The notes beneath the pieces are model-generated. The model did not search any database and was not told the DNA's origin. It worked only from the letters and a program-made list of their open reading frames with translations. From the NCBI GenBank assembly GCA_022457155.1, contig JAJGOT010000345.1, forward strand, positions 62,001-126,000: 64,000 bases of DNA. The letters run 5' to 3'. Below are positions 21,601 through 31,795 of the stretch, piece by piece (the stretch's first letter is position 1; every line of letters starts with the position of its first letter). The DNA is from Cladopsammia gracilis. Lineage: Eukaryota; Cnidaria; Anthozoa; Scleractinia; Dendrophylliidae. A program made the position numbers and the translations under genes.

Positions 21601-23092
21601 GATCAATACTACTGGGCAAGTCTGACTCGACGGATTTAAGCTCTCTTGCTCGAATATCAGGTAGAGTGGTTGGTACGGTATCCCCGTGTAAAGTGTCACT
21701 ATCTCGCAATTGACACACTGTTGCAGTACTGTCTTTCGGGACACTTGGAGCTAACAGAGGGGTAGTTCCTTTTATCACAATCAGCCCCAACTTGACACAG
21801 TCGGATCCACTTAAAAGGGGTGGTTGTGATCCCATGTCCTCCTTACTCAACAGCTGAAGTTCAAGAGGGTAACACTGTCCTTGAGTTTCACAAACTAACT
21901 CGACTTGCCCCACAGGTGTGATAACACCTCCTCCATAGGTGTGCAAAGTAGCGTGAGACGGCCTGATCAGTGAAGTGACATCAAACCCGGCTGGACACAT
22001 ACTCCAGAGATCATCCACTGCCAGTGTATTGGTTGTTGAAGCTGTATCCAATTGGAGTGTTTTCCACACAAATAACTTCCTAGCTGCAGATAATTTGATT
22101 GCGGCAAAGAACTTTTTTCCTTTCTGCACTGAAACAGTTCTCACAGAGTGAACGTCCAAGGTAAACAAATGATATACTTCCTTCTCACAATCAGAACCAC
22201 ACTCATTAACGGCATTCACATTCTCAGGTTTGCTCATACATTTCCTAGCCACATGCCCTTCTTTACCACATTTTCTACACACATACTTAAGTAGAACTGC
22301 ACGACACTTTTCTTTAGGATGACTAGGCTTAGCTCCACAATAGTTGCATTCAATTTGGTACGATCCTTTATGCTGATTATCACTTTGAGACTGAGAATTC
22401 TTCCCTTTCGAACGAGAGGTTTTATCCGCCCAGTTGACTTGCTCCTGATCTCCCCGCATTTGCCTCATCAGTCTTTTAGCATCAGTTGAAGATTCATAGT
22501 TTTTAGCTATTTCAACAACAGTTCGAAACGCCACAATTTCTCCTACCTTGTTGCGATGACCATTAGTATTCAACTTTCCTTGTAGAGTTTCATCTACTAA
22601 ACCAGCAATGAACCTGTCACGACAAGCTTGATCCTCAAAGTCCCCATATTCACAATATTTGGCTCGCTCTACCACTCGACATTCCCAAGAACTAATCGAT
22701 TCTCCTTCGGCTTGAAACATGCGACCCATTTTTGTTCGCTCGGCTTGAACACTCACACTGCCACCAAATCTCTTAACAAGAGCTTGAATAACTTTCACTG
22801 GGTTGCTATTATCCTCGTCAGATAAACCCAGCGTCTTGTTATTTGGGTTTATTAGCCTCTTCATCTTCGGTGGAAGCGTGGCTCGCAGAGTAGACAAGCA
22901 GAGATCAGGTTTTTTCCATTGTGCGGTTCCACTCTCGCCGCCAGTGTCATATTTGCAGCCTTCTTTCGGAACAAACCAACCCATCACCGTACAGTAATCA
23001 ATGTAGTCTAAAATGAAACAGTCGAGGGCTTCTCTTTCGTCTAACCCTTCTTGCATCTGAGGGACCGGAAAACCGACCGGTGTACCCGCCAT
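18656..23092 (-). CDS. Gag-pol polyprotein, 1478 aa, single open frame
   Basis: The frame is open from 23203; I take the ATG at 23092 (MAGTPVGFPVPQM) as start, 162 bases after the LTR. Numbering from 23203, two zinc knuckles lie at about 286-322 (CNYCGAKPSHPKEKC, CRKCGKEGHVARKC). A retropepsin-type LDTAST follows at 385-390. Reverse transcriptase spans about 610-800, with catalytic Asp in SCVDVYKGF and a KADDILVFG box. RNase H (LQVDASDTGLGGALL, VHSDHQPLETIF) covers about 915-1030. Integrase has its zinc finger HQGH...CSVC at 1150-1186 and a catalytic triad in SQDLF (D1214), SDNGPQY (D1268) and GKAESAV (E1304). The PR-RT-RH-IN order defines Ty3/Gypsy (Metaviridae). Gag and pol share one frame with no shift or stop between them. 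The Lys-Ala before the RT Asp pair and ARATGKAE in integrase are variants of the more usual motifs. Confidence 0.95.
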   Translation of the reverse strand: MAGTPVGFPVPQMQEGLDEREALDCFILDYIDYCTVMGWFVPKEGCKYDTGGESGTAQWKKPDLCLSTLRATLPPKMKRLINPNNKTLGLSDEDNSNPVKVIQALVKRFGGSVSVQAERTKMGRMFQAEGESISSWECRVVERAKYCEYGDFEDQACRDRFIAGLVDETLQGKLNTNGHRNKVGEIVAFRTVVEIAKNYESSTDAKRLMRQMRGDQEQVNWADKTSRSKGKNSQSQSDNQHKGSYQIECNYCGAKPSHPKEKCRAVLLKYVCRKCGKEGHVARKCMSKPENVNAVNECGSDCEKEVYHLFTLDVHSVRTVSVQKGKKFFAAIKLSAARKLFVWKTLQLDTASTTNTLAVDDLWSMCPAGFDVTSLIRPSHATLHTYGGGVITPVGQVELVCETQGQCYPLELQLLSKEDMGSQPPLLSGSDCVKLGLIVIKGTTPLLAPSVPKDSTATVCQLRDSDTLHGDTVPTTLPDIRARELKSVESDLPSSIDPVTHSHGGESDVHDTAAVVAEKKPETSSPSQFSAPHVPVPWGDLTKAIVLDVFKDVHTGLGTLGPPLHISMNPNVTPVQAHPHRCPVAKETKVAEAIRDLEKQGILQKVSEPTAWISNSVYREKPDGSIRVCIDPSQTVNKAIEVPKYPIPTVDELLPKLSNAKIFSCVDVYKGFTNIVLDEDSSFLTTMHTPIGRYRWLRMPFGVSLGPEEYQRRQHEALEGLNGVVNKADDILVFGSGDSVEEAEKDHDLNLWNLMLRCREVNLKLNPKKFQFKVKQVTWMGHLLSSSGISPHPDRVQAIVDMDPPQDVKGVQRFLGMCNYLSRFTPNLAEIVKPLNELTHASAVWSWSTQHSKAFKEAKRVIANATTLKFFDVNKPCVLQVDASDTGLGGALLQDGQPVAFTSSTLSATETNYAPIEKECLAIKVACTKFYQYLYGKQDVVVHSDHQPLETIFKKPLSNAPKRLQRMMLQLQPFKFTVVYKKGKYMYLADTLSRAALNRLAPSGPQEEVFQCYSGENHELFRTELESLELNSPEMHPRTLEEIKVATKADPSLSVLCEFVAHGWPSDKCHVPTALRQYYPWRDELAVYHGVLYKSHKVVVPLALQSTMLKKLHQGHQGGESMVRRAREVMYWPGMQAAILQESAKCSVCASYCSSLPKEPMLSHEIPQGPWKFISQDLFKQGGRWYAVTVDHYSDWFEVDLLNDDITAAHVISVTKAHFARYGVPDKFLSDNGPQYVSQEFSNFAKAYDFQLITRSPYYARATGKAESAVKEAKKMLKKSDLLNGLLEHRNTPPQGMTYSPAQRFLCRRTKSILPVSESLLQQSVPPVAVVCDEHLDRRAKAKAYYDKTASKELTPLEPGQFVYSKPNDKHRGDRWNYGEVLNEVTPRSYIIRTQDGLVRRNRTHLRPAEASLTCDQQPAVTQPAVPTADNLVVTTPTPAAAVPTADSPGVATPSPAESPAQTSRYGRPIRPPKRLDL

Positions 23093-23235
23093 TATAACAG
23101 CAACCGTGACCAGGTTTGTTATAAACAACTTGACAACAAAATGGCGGGAACAACTCGAACGAAAACTACCACAGTTCGATTTCATCCAGTGAAGACGGTA
23201 CAACTAAAACTCACTGTAAACTTCAGGCGAGTGTT

Positions 23236-23253
23236 CGTCTACTTCTGACACCA
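23236..23253 (-). promoter_or_regulatory. Primer-binding site, tRNA-Leu type
   Basis: The minus strand continues TGGTGTCAGAAGTAGACG with no gap after the LTR. The first 13 bases are complementary to the 3' end of animal tRNA-Leu (…ACTTCTGACA plus CCA), recalled from general knowledge. Confidence 0.75.
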
Positions 23254-23390
23254 TGTTGACCAGCCGGTAAGGCAGAAACGTGAACGATAGATCTGGATAA
23301 ACGCAACGATCTTTATTCACAACAGGCGGCCATGCTTTCTTGTTTCACACACACAAGTAATACCGCTGACCCTAAGTTACACAGTCCTAC

Positions 23391-23395
<5 letters not shown>
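23254..23395 (-). repeat. 5' LTR (142 bp)
   Basis: Same sequence as 18375-18516; I found no difference on a base-by-base read. Confidence 0.93.

Positions 23396-23478
<83 letters not shown>
23396..23478. repeat. (TA)n microsatellite
   Basis: About 83 bp of TA dinucleotides directly flanking the retrotransposon. ORFs of YIYI residues here are not genes. Confidence 0.9.
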
Positions 23479-23480
<2 letters not shown>

Positions 23481-23676
23481 AACAAATGCAGGTTCAAAAG
23501 TCGAGGACCGTGTTAAAAACAAAAGTCACTCTTAAAGCGTTAAGCTGCTAAATCTGTTAATTGACTCTTAATCTTTGGCCAATCAGCCTTCTTTGAATTT
23601 ACCAACCGAGCGAAAACAATTGTACTGCATCTTTCAACTGAAAGTTTGTCTTGGTGCCGACAGGAAACAGTAATAT

Positions 23677-24081
23677 CACTGCACGAAAAAATGCATTTAC
23701 ATGGGTGACAAAACAGTAGTAAAAATGTAGTAAAGACCAAATTTGCACAACGTTGCCCATATTTGAAGCAAATCAAACTTGATGTTTGCACTTTATTTGC
23801 AAAGAAAGCAAAGATGGTAAATGCCGCATTTTCTTTATATTTGCTCGGCATGGCAAAGATGAGCAAATATGAGATTTGCTTGGGGTAGCAAAGATATAGT
23901 AAATTTTGCGCAGATGTATATTTACACCACATTTGCACACAATTTGCACATGAGCAAAGATGTATGTTTACATTCACTTCACACCCAGTGTAAATTTGGT
24001 TCAAATTTAGAGGCCTAAATTTGCTACATATTTGCATTGCTCAATGTGCAAACTTGAGTAAATTCATTTTTTCGTCCAGTG
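23677..24081. mobile_element. MITE with CACTG ends, 405 bp
   Basis: The left end CACTGCACGAAAAAATGCAT and the reverse-complemented right end CACTGGACGAAAAAATGAAT match at nearly every base through TTTAC. TAT sits outside both ends, a possible 3-bp target duplication. CACTG ends with a 3-bp duplication resemble CACTA/EnSpm-type transposons. The interior repeats TTTGC/GCAAA words, and the 165-codon minus frame over it is not a gene. Confidence 0.7.
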
Positions 24082-25675
24082 TATGTAATACATATACAGA
24101 TAGATCGCAAGAAAGACTAGAGAAAAAGAGTAGTTAAATAAATAAACAAATAAATAAAAATAAATTTAATTTAATTAAGTTTACAGTCATAGACATTGCA
24201 AATATAAGAAGCCGCAGTACTACACTAAGAAGTACTACACAAAAAAGGTAGAGAGGGGGAAACTACGAAGCATAATTCTTCGAATCTAAGTACATCCAAA
24301 ACTTATTTGGAGTCAATTTAAGGAACAGAACAGGTGTTGTCCCGGCCTCAGAATTCTTCTATTGACCGATCTCTTTAAAGCAAGTTAGCATGAACAAATG
24401 TCTCGCCTTTGTTGTTGATAACCTAGTTTCCACCGCAAACTAAGCCCCGACTATGCCGGAGCAGACGTTTTATCATTTGTGCAACAAGAGCTGGAAAACA
24501 CGTTTGCTCTCCCTAGCTAAATTTTAAATTTTTTTGGCTTAAAAGCCAGGATTATTTGAGGTAGAAAACATGAGGATGCCAAATGTCCCACCGTGGGATG
24601 ACGGCTCGTCCCCTGAAAATAAAACGTTAGAAAATGCCTAACTAATACCCGATGGAATGGACACTAATGGTAATTATCAGCTGGGCGAATCAGTGAAAAC
24701 TGCGGTACCGTCTCTAAAAGCTTCTAAAGTACTACTTAAACGGATTATTTAGTAATGTTTTTTCTGTAAGTTGTACCGACTGATAATTCTGTAATTGACC
24801 ATTGGCCATGTTTCAAACGCGGCTTAGTGATAAGTACTTTAATGCCTTTTATTTTCGCGTGTCTTAGCATTCGGGAAAATTACTGTAAATCCTGTATTAA
24901 GCCCCCCACCCCCTGACCCCCTCCCTCACTTTTGGAGCAGGTGGTTAGCGGGTCCCCGCTTATCTGTGGAAAAAATAAGGCTCGAGGGTCAGAAATATTT
25001 TTCAGTCATGTTTGGGCTCAGATTTTGGTTTTTCGTCTTCTTCATGTCTTCTCGGATGTTGGATCCTAACCCTTTACATCAGTGCCTGTTGTCCTTTTCT
25101 TTCGTCACAGCCGAGATCACGTACAGTCAACCTGTGCTATTGCTTAAATATTGAATATTTCTTCGACGATCACTCGCAATGCAGTTGAGAAATCAAGAAG
25201 ACCTTTTTTCTAAACTGTAAAATTCTCCCATACACGACATTTGCAAAGGTTCAAGTCAGGACTTTTTTTTACACCTCAAAAGTTCACAAATAATTTACGG
25301 ATTCAGATTTCAGCATAACGTTTTGCGGATCGATGGATTCCGCTATCAAAATTCAAAAGAGCGGTGGATTTGCATACCCCCCTCCATCCCCATCAGTATA
25401 AATTATTTTGTTGACGTGTCGTTGAAGGAAAATTGACAAAACAGAATTTGAACTCAATCCATTCAGTTAAGCCGATTAAGAAAGTTGCCGCTTATTGCAG
25501 TGGTAAAAATAATCTTCAGTTATTGACAATTTTCATTGTTATTCGTTTTAGCTGATTATTGGCAGTAAGGAGTTTTTTGTTTTTTTGATAAATTCAATCC
25601 GGTAGAGTGTAAAAAGACCCTTGGCTCCTCCCACCCACGTTGAGATATATCCAAAACTCATGCGCGAATTACTAC
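24082..25675. other. No gene seen
   Basis: An AAATAAATAAA-rich patch lies at 24130-24180 and a C-rich patch at 24898-24930. A 62-codon frame at 24966-25154 has no support. Confidence 0.5.
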
Positions 25676-25677
25676 CA

Positions 25678-25790
25678 TATATTTACGTAGAGGTCAGTTC
25701 CTCAGAACTCGCTTTTGCGCCACTGGAGAGTTTTATCGCTCAGGACCAGAGCTCATCCGCTCATGTGAAGAGATTTTAGCGTTTAATCAG
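25678..25790 (+). promoter_or_regulatory. Candidate TATA box and untranslated first exon
   Basis: TATATTT at 25678-25684 is followed by a possible start region near 25708 and, at 25790, ATCAG before GTAAGG, a near-consensus splice donor. No start codon with a good frame lies inside. It could be the first exon of a gene whose coding part I cannot locate, or an alternative promoter of the gene at 44407. Confidence 0.3.
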
Positions 25791-26564
25791 GTAAGGTGTT
25801 AATTAACATACTTTAGCGGATAGCTTTACATTATTTCAACGTAAAAGCCAAAACAAGTAGACCAAAAACTTTGCAGGGAATGTTGACGACAGGCTAGCTG
25901 CTCGAGTTTATTCATTCTTAACCTTTCCCGCCCAGTCCTTAACAATTTTGTCTTCTGTGACAACTCATTTTAATCCATCAACGCTTTTCTGATAGTCACC
26001 GTAATTGAATATTAATTAGACGGTCGCGTGTGCGAGTACCGAGAGAAAAATGTGACGCTATTAGCGCGTAACACGCAATGGCTTGAAAATGATGTCCGTA
26101 GTAATACATAATTTGAAAAATTTAGCAAACAGAACTCTGCCGAATTTTGCCAGTTATATTTTCTTGAAAACCTAATCTGCTGCTTAAAGCCCTAACCAAA
26201 GTGATTACAGGAACAGATGGGGTATGGTGAATTCCTGAAGTGGTGTAAAGTGCTTTATAAGGGTCAACATTTTTTGCAGCTTATCACGAAAGATAAAAAT
26301 CAATCATAAAGCAGTTGATTACTTCAACCAGCTGTTCAAAGAACCTTCTAGATTAATACCTGCAATTGGGCTACCTCCAAGAGCTTTTCAGCACTCTCAA
26401 TTGTAACTTTCTCAAAAGATCCTTTTAATGATTATACATTTGATTTGTTCACCAACTATTTTTCCAGCTTCAACCACTCATCGCGCGTTCTTATCACTTT
26501 TAATCCAAGGAATGAGTGACCAAAATCAGACTTCAGAAAACTAAAATCACCAATTTTATTTTGT
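25791..26564. other. No gene seen
   Basis: Ordinary AT-rich sequence, possibly intronic if the preceding donor is real. Confidence 0.4.
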
Positions 26565-26758
26565 TAAGCACTGAAACAAACAGTTCCAATGGAAAGTATG
26601 CGGTCGGAATAGCTTTCATTTGAATGGTCACACTTTAGGATTTCATCCACATACTCAAAAGCTAGAACCACTTTGTACAGCATAATAGTCAACACAACAG
26701 GAAAGTACTGCTCACTAGCTTTCATGCTAGGATTAACATTTTATACACAGACTGAAAA
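26565..26758. repeat. 106-bp satellite, locus 2 (under two units)
   Basis: Carries TAGCTTTCATTTGAATGGTC, ACACTTTAGGATTTCATCC and ACAGGAAAGTACTGCTCA. Same orientation as the loci at 12.1 kb and 58.3 kb. Confidence 0.75.
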
Positions 26759-27219
26759 GAGATTATAGTGTCCAAAAGATACCTCTCTAAGTTGGTCTCT
26801 ACCTCACTGCACTTCAGTCACTCATTTACTGTTGAGCTGAACTCTCTAGAAATCTCTATAAGACGGACACTTCTCTACGATGGACTCCTCTCTAGTCGGA
26901 CACCTAAAGATGTCTCTACATCACTTTAGTCACTCTAGTCTAAGATGGACATATAGTTCTGGTCCCCACGGTTTTTGTGTTAGATAGAGCTGACTGTTTC
27001 AGAGGTGTCGAATGTTATTCTCTTGTTTTCTTGTTCCTGTTTACGAGCAATTCTAATTAGTACTGAGGTCGTGCGAAAATGCAAGTTTGCGGTCAATGCT
27101 GTTATTTCAGCAATTCAATAGGTCATTCTTTAGGTGCCTTCAGCCTCTTTACCAAAGTGAGGCCAAGGCAAAACCATATTACACGAACATGAGATTTATT
27201 TGCATGCGAATGACAACTA
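26759..27219. repeat. CTCTCTA-rich segment, probably decayed transposon
   Basis: Repeated TCTCTA and GACGGACAC/GATGGAC words at 26780-26960 look like an old tandem or transposon end. No frame is coding. Confidence 0.35.
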
Positions 27220-27399
27220 CAGTGGAACACTGATATAACGAACCCGTTTATAACGAAGATTCTGGTATAATGAACGATATTTTATAGTAAAATGTATAGA
27301 AAAGAATCCCGATATAGCAAAGCCCCGATATGACGAGCCCCGTTATAACAAATACATTTTCCCAGTACCGTGGCACTTCGTTCTATCGGAATTACAGTG
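27220..27399. mobile_element. MITE, Tc1/mariner-pogo-like, about 180 bp
   Basis: Starts CAGTGGAACACTGATATAAC and ends TTCTATCGGAATTACAGTG; TA flanks both ends. Internal GATATAACGAA-type words recur. Arms are imperfect. Confidence 0.5.
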
Positions 27400-27427
27400 T
27401 AATCAGTTTTTACATGAATTGAAAAGA

Positions 27428-27784
27428 CCCAGGGGTGGGCTGGGGGGTACTCAGCTATATACTAGTGACGGGAAGGTGCGAATGAGGCTAAATTGTTAGA
27501 CTCCCCCAAAGCCCTACTAGGCTAAAACCAGACCCCAAAAAAGTCCAACGGCCCAGCGCTTAACCCCCCAAAAGGCCCTTTTCTCTCTACATAAAGAAGT
27601 TGTGCTTTTTACTAAACCCCCAAAACGTCCGCACCAAAATCTTTCACCCCCAAAATAAAAGTCACAACAAAATTTCAAAATCCAAAAAAGTCCTTAAATC
27701 GCAAATTTCAAACATCCAAAAGGCTTTCGCACCTCTCCGTCACCAGTAACCTTAGCACCCCCCCCCCCCCCCCACCCCTGGGGG
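27428..27784. mobile_element. MITE with about 50-bp inverted ends, about 357 bp
   Basis: CCCAGGGGTGGG at the left mirrors CCCACCCCTGGG at the right. Further in, TAGTGACGGGAAGGTGCG mirrors CGCACCTCTCCGTCACCAG. The interior is full of CCCCCAAAA words, and a C run lies at 27758-27773. Confidence 0.7.
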
Positions 27785-30116
27785 TTAAAACAACTTTGAA
27801 ATTACCCAATCTGTCAGTTAATAAGTTCGACGACGTGTTGTTTTCCGCAAGCTGCTGTTGCTTGCCTTTTAATTTATTGGGCCACTTACAAACATTCTTT
27901 CACTGGCTTATTATTTTTCTTCCCTAGATCAACCACTCCCAACCTTCCTCTTCGATCTTGTGCCAAACCTAAGGTCAAATATAATGTGATCCTAAGAATC
28001 TAGGTCTATATGAGAAGAAAAACCTTATCAGCACTTTACCGTAGAGTGACGTTCCAATGTGAGTCTGACATTTTGACTGGTGTAGAGGGAACCCTCAAAA
28101 GTGTGATTATTCAAATGCAATCGCGGTACTATGTGGTTCTGACCGCAAAGTCCGGCGGTGGATGAAATTATAGTAACGACCTAAGGAGCATTCAAATTGA
28201 ATCTACCGAATCTCACAGTGCTGTTTGTATTTCGACATTTCCGTTTAATAGAACCTTGAGCTTTCATAAGAATGAAAGTCTATAAGGCCAAGCAACTGTG
28301 ATGTGGTTTTTCTATAATATATTGAAATTATAAAGCATGCAGTGGATGTGTGTAATTCTCGTTTTTTGAAATCAAGAATCTCTTTACAATTTCGGCAAAA
28401 AATGCGGAAAGAAATTAAACGTTCAAGAAAAATTTAAAGGAATTCACTGCTACGCAAACTCAGCTGAATTAACATCTTACCATTATTGTTAGTCAGAAGT
28501 TTTTTTGTTTTTTTTGCAGCCGAAAACCGACAGAACCGATTGAGATGCGATTTCTAGGTCACCGTTGGCCATAATGATAGACAACGTTGCAGATACATAT
28601 ATTCAGTTTACATCCATTGTTGTCGTTTTTCAGTCTAGCTAATCTTTTTGTTTGGCATTTCAGTCTGATCTGGAAAGTAAGATCTTGGCCATTCTCGGTT
28701 AAAACAGGTGGTTTAATGTGTTTTAATCCAAAGCCAAGTTGCTCTTACGTGATGTTAAGTATAGCAGGCGAATCCACAAGTTTTCTATCGGCAAGCACAC
28801 TCTGAGGTTTAGGGAAAAGTCTTCCCCTTTGTAATCCTCTAAAGTGGCCGAAAATGAAACGTTCAATTCTCTAAAATCCAGCCAGTTTGTAGGTTTAAAT
28901 TCGTTGTTTAGAAAAGGAGATTCTTCGAATTTGTTTTACTGTTGTTATTTGTCAAACTGAGAGAATAAACAGAGTCCGTTTCGGAGACTTTTCAGTAATG
29001 TTTATGGTACAATCATACCCCCCTTATCAATGGGAATTAGCACAGAGGAAATATACGTTCGGCGTACGGCGGCTTTGAAGGCACCGATCACCGTTTTCGG
29101 CACATCATTTCGGTGATTTCATTGAAATCCAAGAAGCGAGAGTTCTTTGGCCATTATAAATAAATTACGTGACTTTGGCATGAGCATATTTTAAACTCAT
29201 TTTTTGTCTCACTTTTTAGGGGTGTCGGGTGTTGTATTTAGAATAAACGATTCTACTTTGTAAGAAAACAATTCTCAACACTTGCTATTCAAAACTAAGA
29301 CCGTCCCAATCCCAAGGTTCAAAAATATCAATCCCCCTTCTTACCTATAAACTTACTCAATACCCATCATGTCTTGTGGCAAATACTGCGCAGCAACGAA
29401 ATTCTTCTAACCCTGCCGCTCCGTGGCCAAGCATTAAATGGCGCTCCTTCCGAAGACCATTGCCAACCCGCATGTTTGCCTAATGAAGTATTGAAGCAGT
29501 AAAAAGAATATAAGCGTTTATAACTAGAATTTGCGTAACAAATTAAAGCATATTGATATCAAAAGAAGAAAACAGATCGTTAAAGGAGTTGAATTATTTA
29601 ATATAAAGTGTAAACATTGCAATCGATTGTCTTGGTCACGTTCTCATCCTAAGCCCTTGTCATCGATCCCATGTTGTTGTTTTTGGAGAAGACGACCAGG
29701 AAATGTTTCAATATGTACAGAGCACGTGCAAAGTCTTTGTGTGTTTTTTATTTACTAAACCGTTATCAGTAAACGTGTTTAAAGATATTAAAAAAGAAGA
29801 CAAAATAGAAAGAAAATATGTAAATACGTAATTTTGTTTATTTTTGAAACCGGTTTTGAAAGTAGCCCGGGGCCAGAAACTGTTTTCAGCTCTGTACGTG
29901 ATTTCAGATTTGCGCAAATATGTTAAAAGATGTAAAAGAGAAACTTTTCCTTTGCTCTTAAAGTAGCTCGGAAATTGTAAAAGTGGCTGCTAAGTGTTTT
30001 TTTTTTTTGGTCCTTCATACGATAAACATTATACGATAGTTAGTATTAATCTTTCCCTCGCCTCGATTAGCTTTTTTTGCAAGTATCTCCCTTTCTTACT
30101 TTAATTAATTAAATGA
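27785..30116. other. No gene seen
   Basis: TTGTTTTTTTTGCAG at 28519 is an acceptor-like string, but no open frame with splice support follows. Frames at 28587-28805 and 29531-29758 have no motifs. Confidence 0.45.
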
Positions 30117-30182
30117 AATTGTATCTACTGTTGTAATGGGAAGGTGTGAAATAAAATTGCTGTTGTTATTGTTGTTGTTATA
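30117..30182 (+). mobile_element. LINE 3' tail, about 66 bp
   Basis: AATTGTATCTACTGTTGTAA, AAGGTGTGAAATAAAATTG and then TTG repeats. The same string occurs at 42331-42397. Both are extreme 5' truncations of one LINE family. Confidence 0.65.
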
Positions 30183-31182
30183 AACATCATGACACTACAA
30201 TCGAACCTTTACACTCCTGGAGCGGAGGTACTTGGCTATACGGGAGGCTCCGACCGCAAAGGTGCCTTTTCCATGCTCGGGTAGGGGTTTTGAGGTGCTC
30301 AGTTCTTAAATAGGGTATCCTTTTTGGTATTTTTGGTATCGGGATCCTTAGATATTCCTTAGATAGGGTCACTAAATTGCAGTATCCACGCCAACGCGCC
30401 GAAAACGAAAAAGATATATGGTCTGTGCCACTTCTTGGTTCAGGGGCTTAAAAAGGGTATCAAATCTCGATTGGCGGCAAACACCTATCCTAACCCCCCA
30501 CCACCTCCCCCTCCCCCCCCGCTCCCCCGCCGGTACAGTTGTGTTTTCGTGTTAAAGGTGTTCGATTGCAGTGGCATCTTCGTCCACGGTTTTTTTGTAT
30601 CAGCTTTGCAATAGTCCTTGGACTTCTCGTTAGTATATTGATTCATTTTAGCTGATAAGGTCTCCTCCTGTGATATCCAACAAAAACCCAGCAGGATCTT
30701 CGTCCACGGTTTTTGCAGTTAAACAAGTTTTTAAACATAAACGACAAAGTGAAATATTGGGGTTTTTTTAAATGGGGGGGGGGAGTCACGCCTACACGCC
30801 TCTCATAAGAACGTTGATATGATCAAGTCTATCTTCCGGGGGGGGAGCTCTTATATAAAAGTGACGGAGGTTATCGACGTATCTTTTAGGGGTTAAATTC
30901 GTAGTTTGGTACCACCTCGAAAATGACCACTGCCATGTCCGAGACAATACACTGACAGGGACAACTTTCAAGAAAGAATTGTTATCTCTTAGGGGTAAAA
31001 ATTAAAGGTGAGCGACCCCCATAAACCGGGTTTCTGGTACCTGTCTATGGGAGCCCCCGATCGGGGTCTATCTGATGGTTCCGCAAACCCTCGCAGGTAC
31101 ATTTTGCACACAAACATGCTCGTCTTTACTCTCTTGCCATCTTGTAGGCTGTTTCTTTTTATGCATCGATCATAACTGAATC
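30183..31182. other. No gene seen
   Basis: C-rich runs at 30495-30530 and G-rich runs near 30770 and 30835. ATCTTCGTCCACGG occurs twice (30577, 30694). The segment near 30845-31000 is a diverged copy of a repeat also seen at 32770-32980 and 38370-38480. Confidence 0.45.
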
Positions 31183-31795
31183 GAAGGTGGCTCCCTATAG
31201 TCTGTATAACCCTGCGCGTGCACTGATAGCGAGAGCTTCAGAAATCTGCGCGAGCTCAAAGAAAACGAAGGGCTTTTCTGAATTTTTATTACGTCAGCAT
31301 GATCAAAAAAGGTCAAATAAAGATATTATTTTCCCGCGTATCCTTCCGCGAAATGCCGTAAAATTTGGCGGAGAGGTTATAATTTCGTTTGCTGTTCTCG
31401 GCGCTCGTTTTTCAGGAAAATCTTAAGACCAATTTTTACGCAGAGGCAAACTGGACACAAATTTGCAAATAACGAAGAAACTGCCTTCACAACCTATACT
31501 TTTTTCGCGTCTGTTTTTCTTATCTGGCCAGATTCTATGAACTGTGAAAATTTGAAAGATTTCACTGAGGGAAATTGAAGAAAATCACAATTAAATCCAC
31601 GTAAACAATGAAAAACGCGTTTGCTTGGGCAGTTTTAATTCAAGACTGAAGCCATTATTTTAACAGAGATGGTTGTCGAACACTGTTTGATCATTGCTTT
31701 TTACGTTTTGATAGGTTTTAGTGAATTGGGAGTAAAACGGAATGTGAAAATCAGCTTCCAAAAAACAACACTAGCGCGCGTATGGAGCCACCTTA
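31183..31795. mobile_element. MITE with AAGGTGGCTCC ends, about 613 bp
   Basis: AAGGTGGCTCCCTATAG at 31184 is mirrored by TATGGAGCCACCTTA at 31781-31795. The same ends bound the element at 49610-50273. The interiors differ, and the 79-codon frame inside has no transposase motif. Confidence 0.7.

Larger units (their letters stand above)
18375..23395 (-). mobile_element. Complete Ty3/Gypsy LTR retrotransposon, 5.02 kb
   Basis: It has 142-bp LTRs at both ends, identical by eye, with canonical TG...CA termini, a primer site, one open gag-pol frame and a purine tract. The 4-bp flanks are both TATA (18371-18374 and 23396-23399), a plausible target duplication but uninformative because the target is TA-rich. 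Identical LTRs and an intact frame indicate very recent insertion. There is no env-like frame and no chromodomain. Confidence 0.95.

Noticed and set aside
23540..24037. 165-codon minus-strand ORF, cysteine-rich
   Set aside because: Most of it lies inside the 405-bp CACTG-end MITE (from 23677), and the composition comes from TTTGC/GCAAA words.
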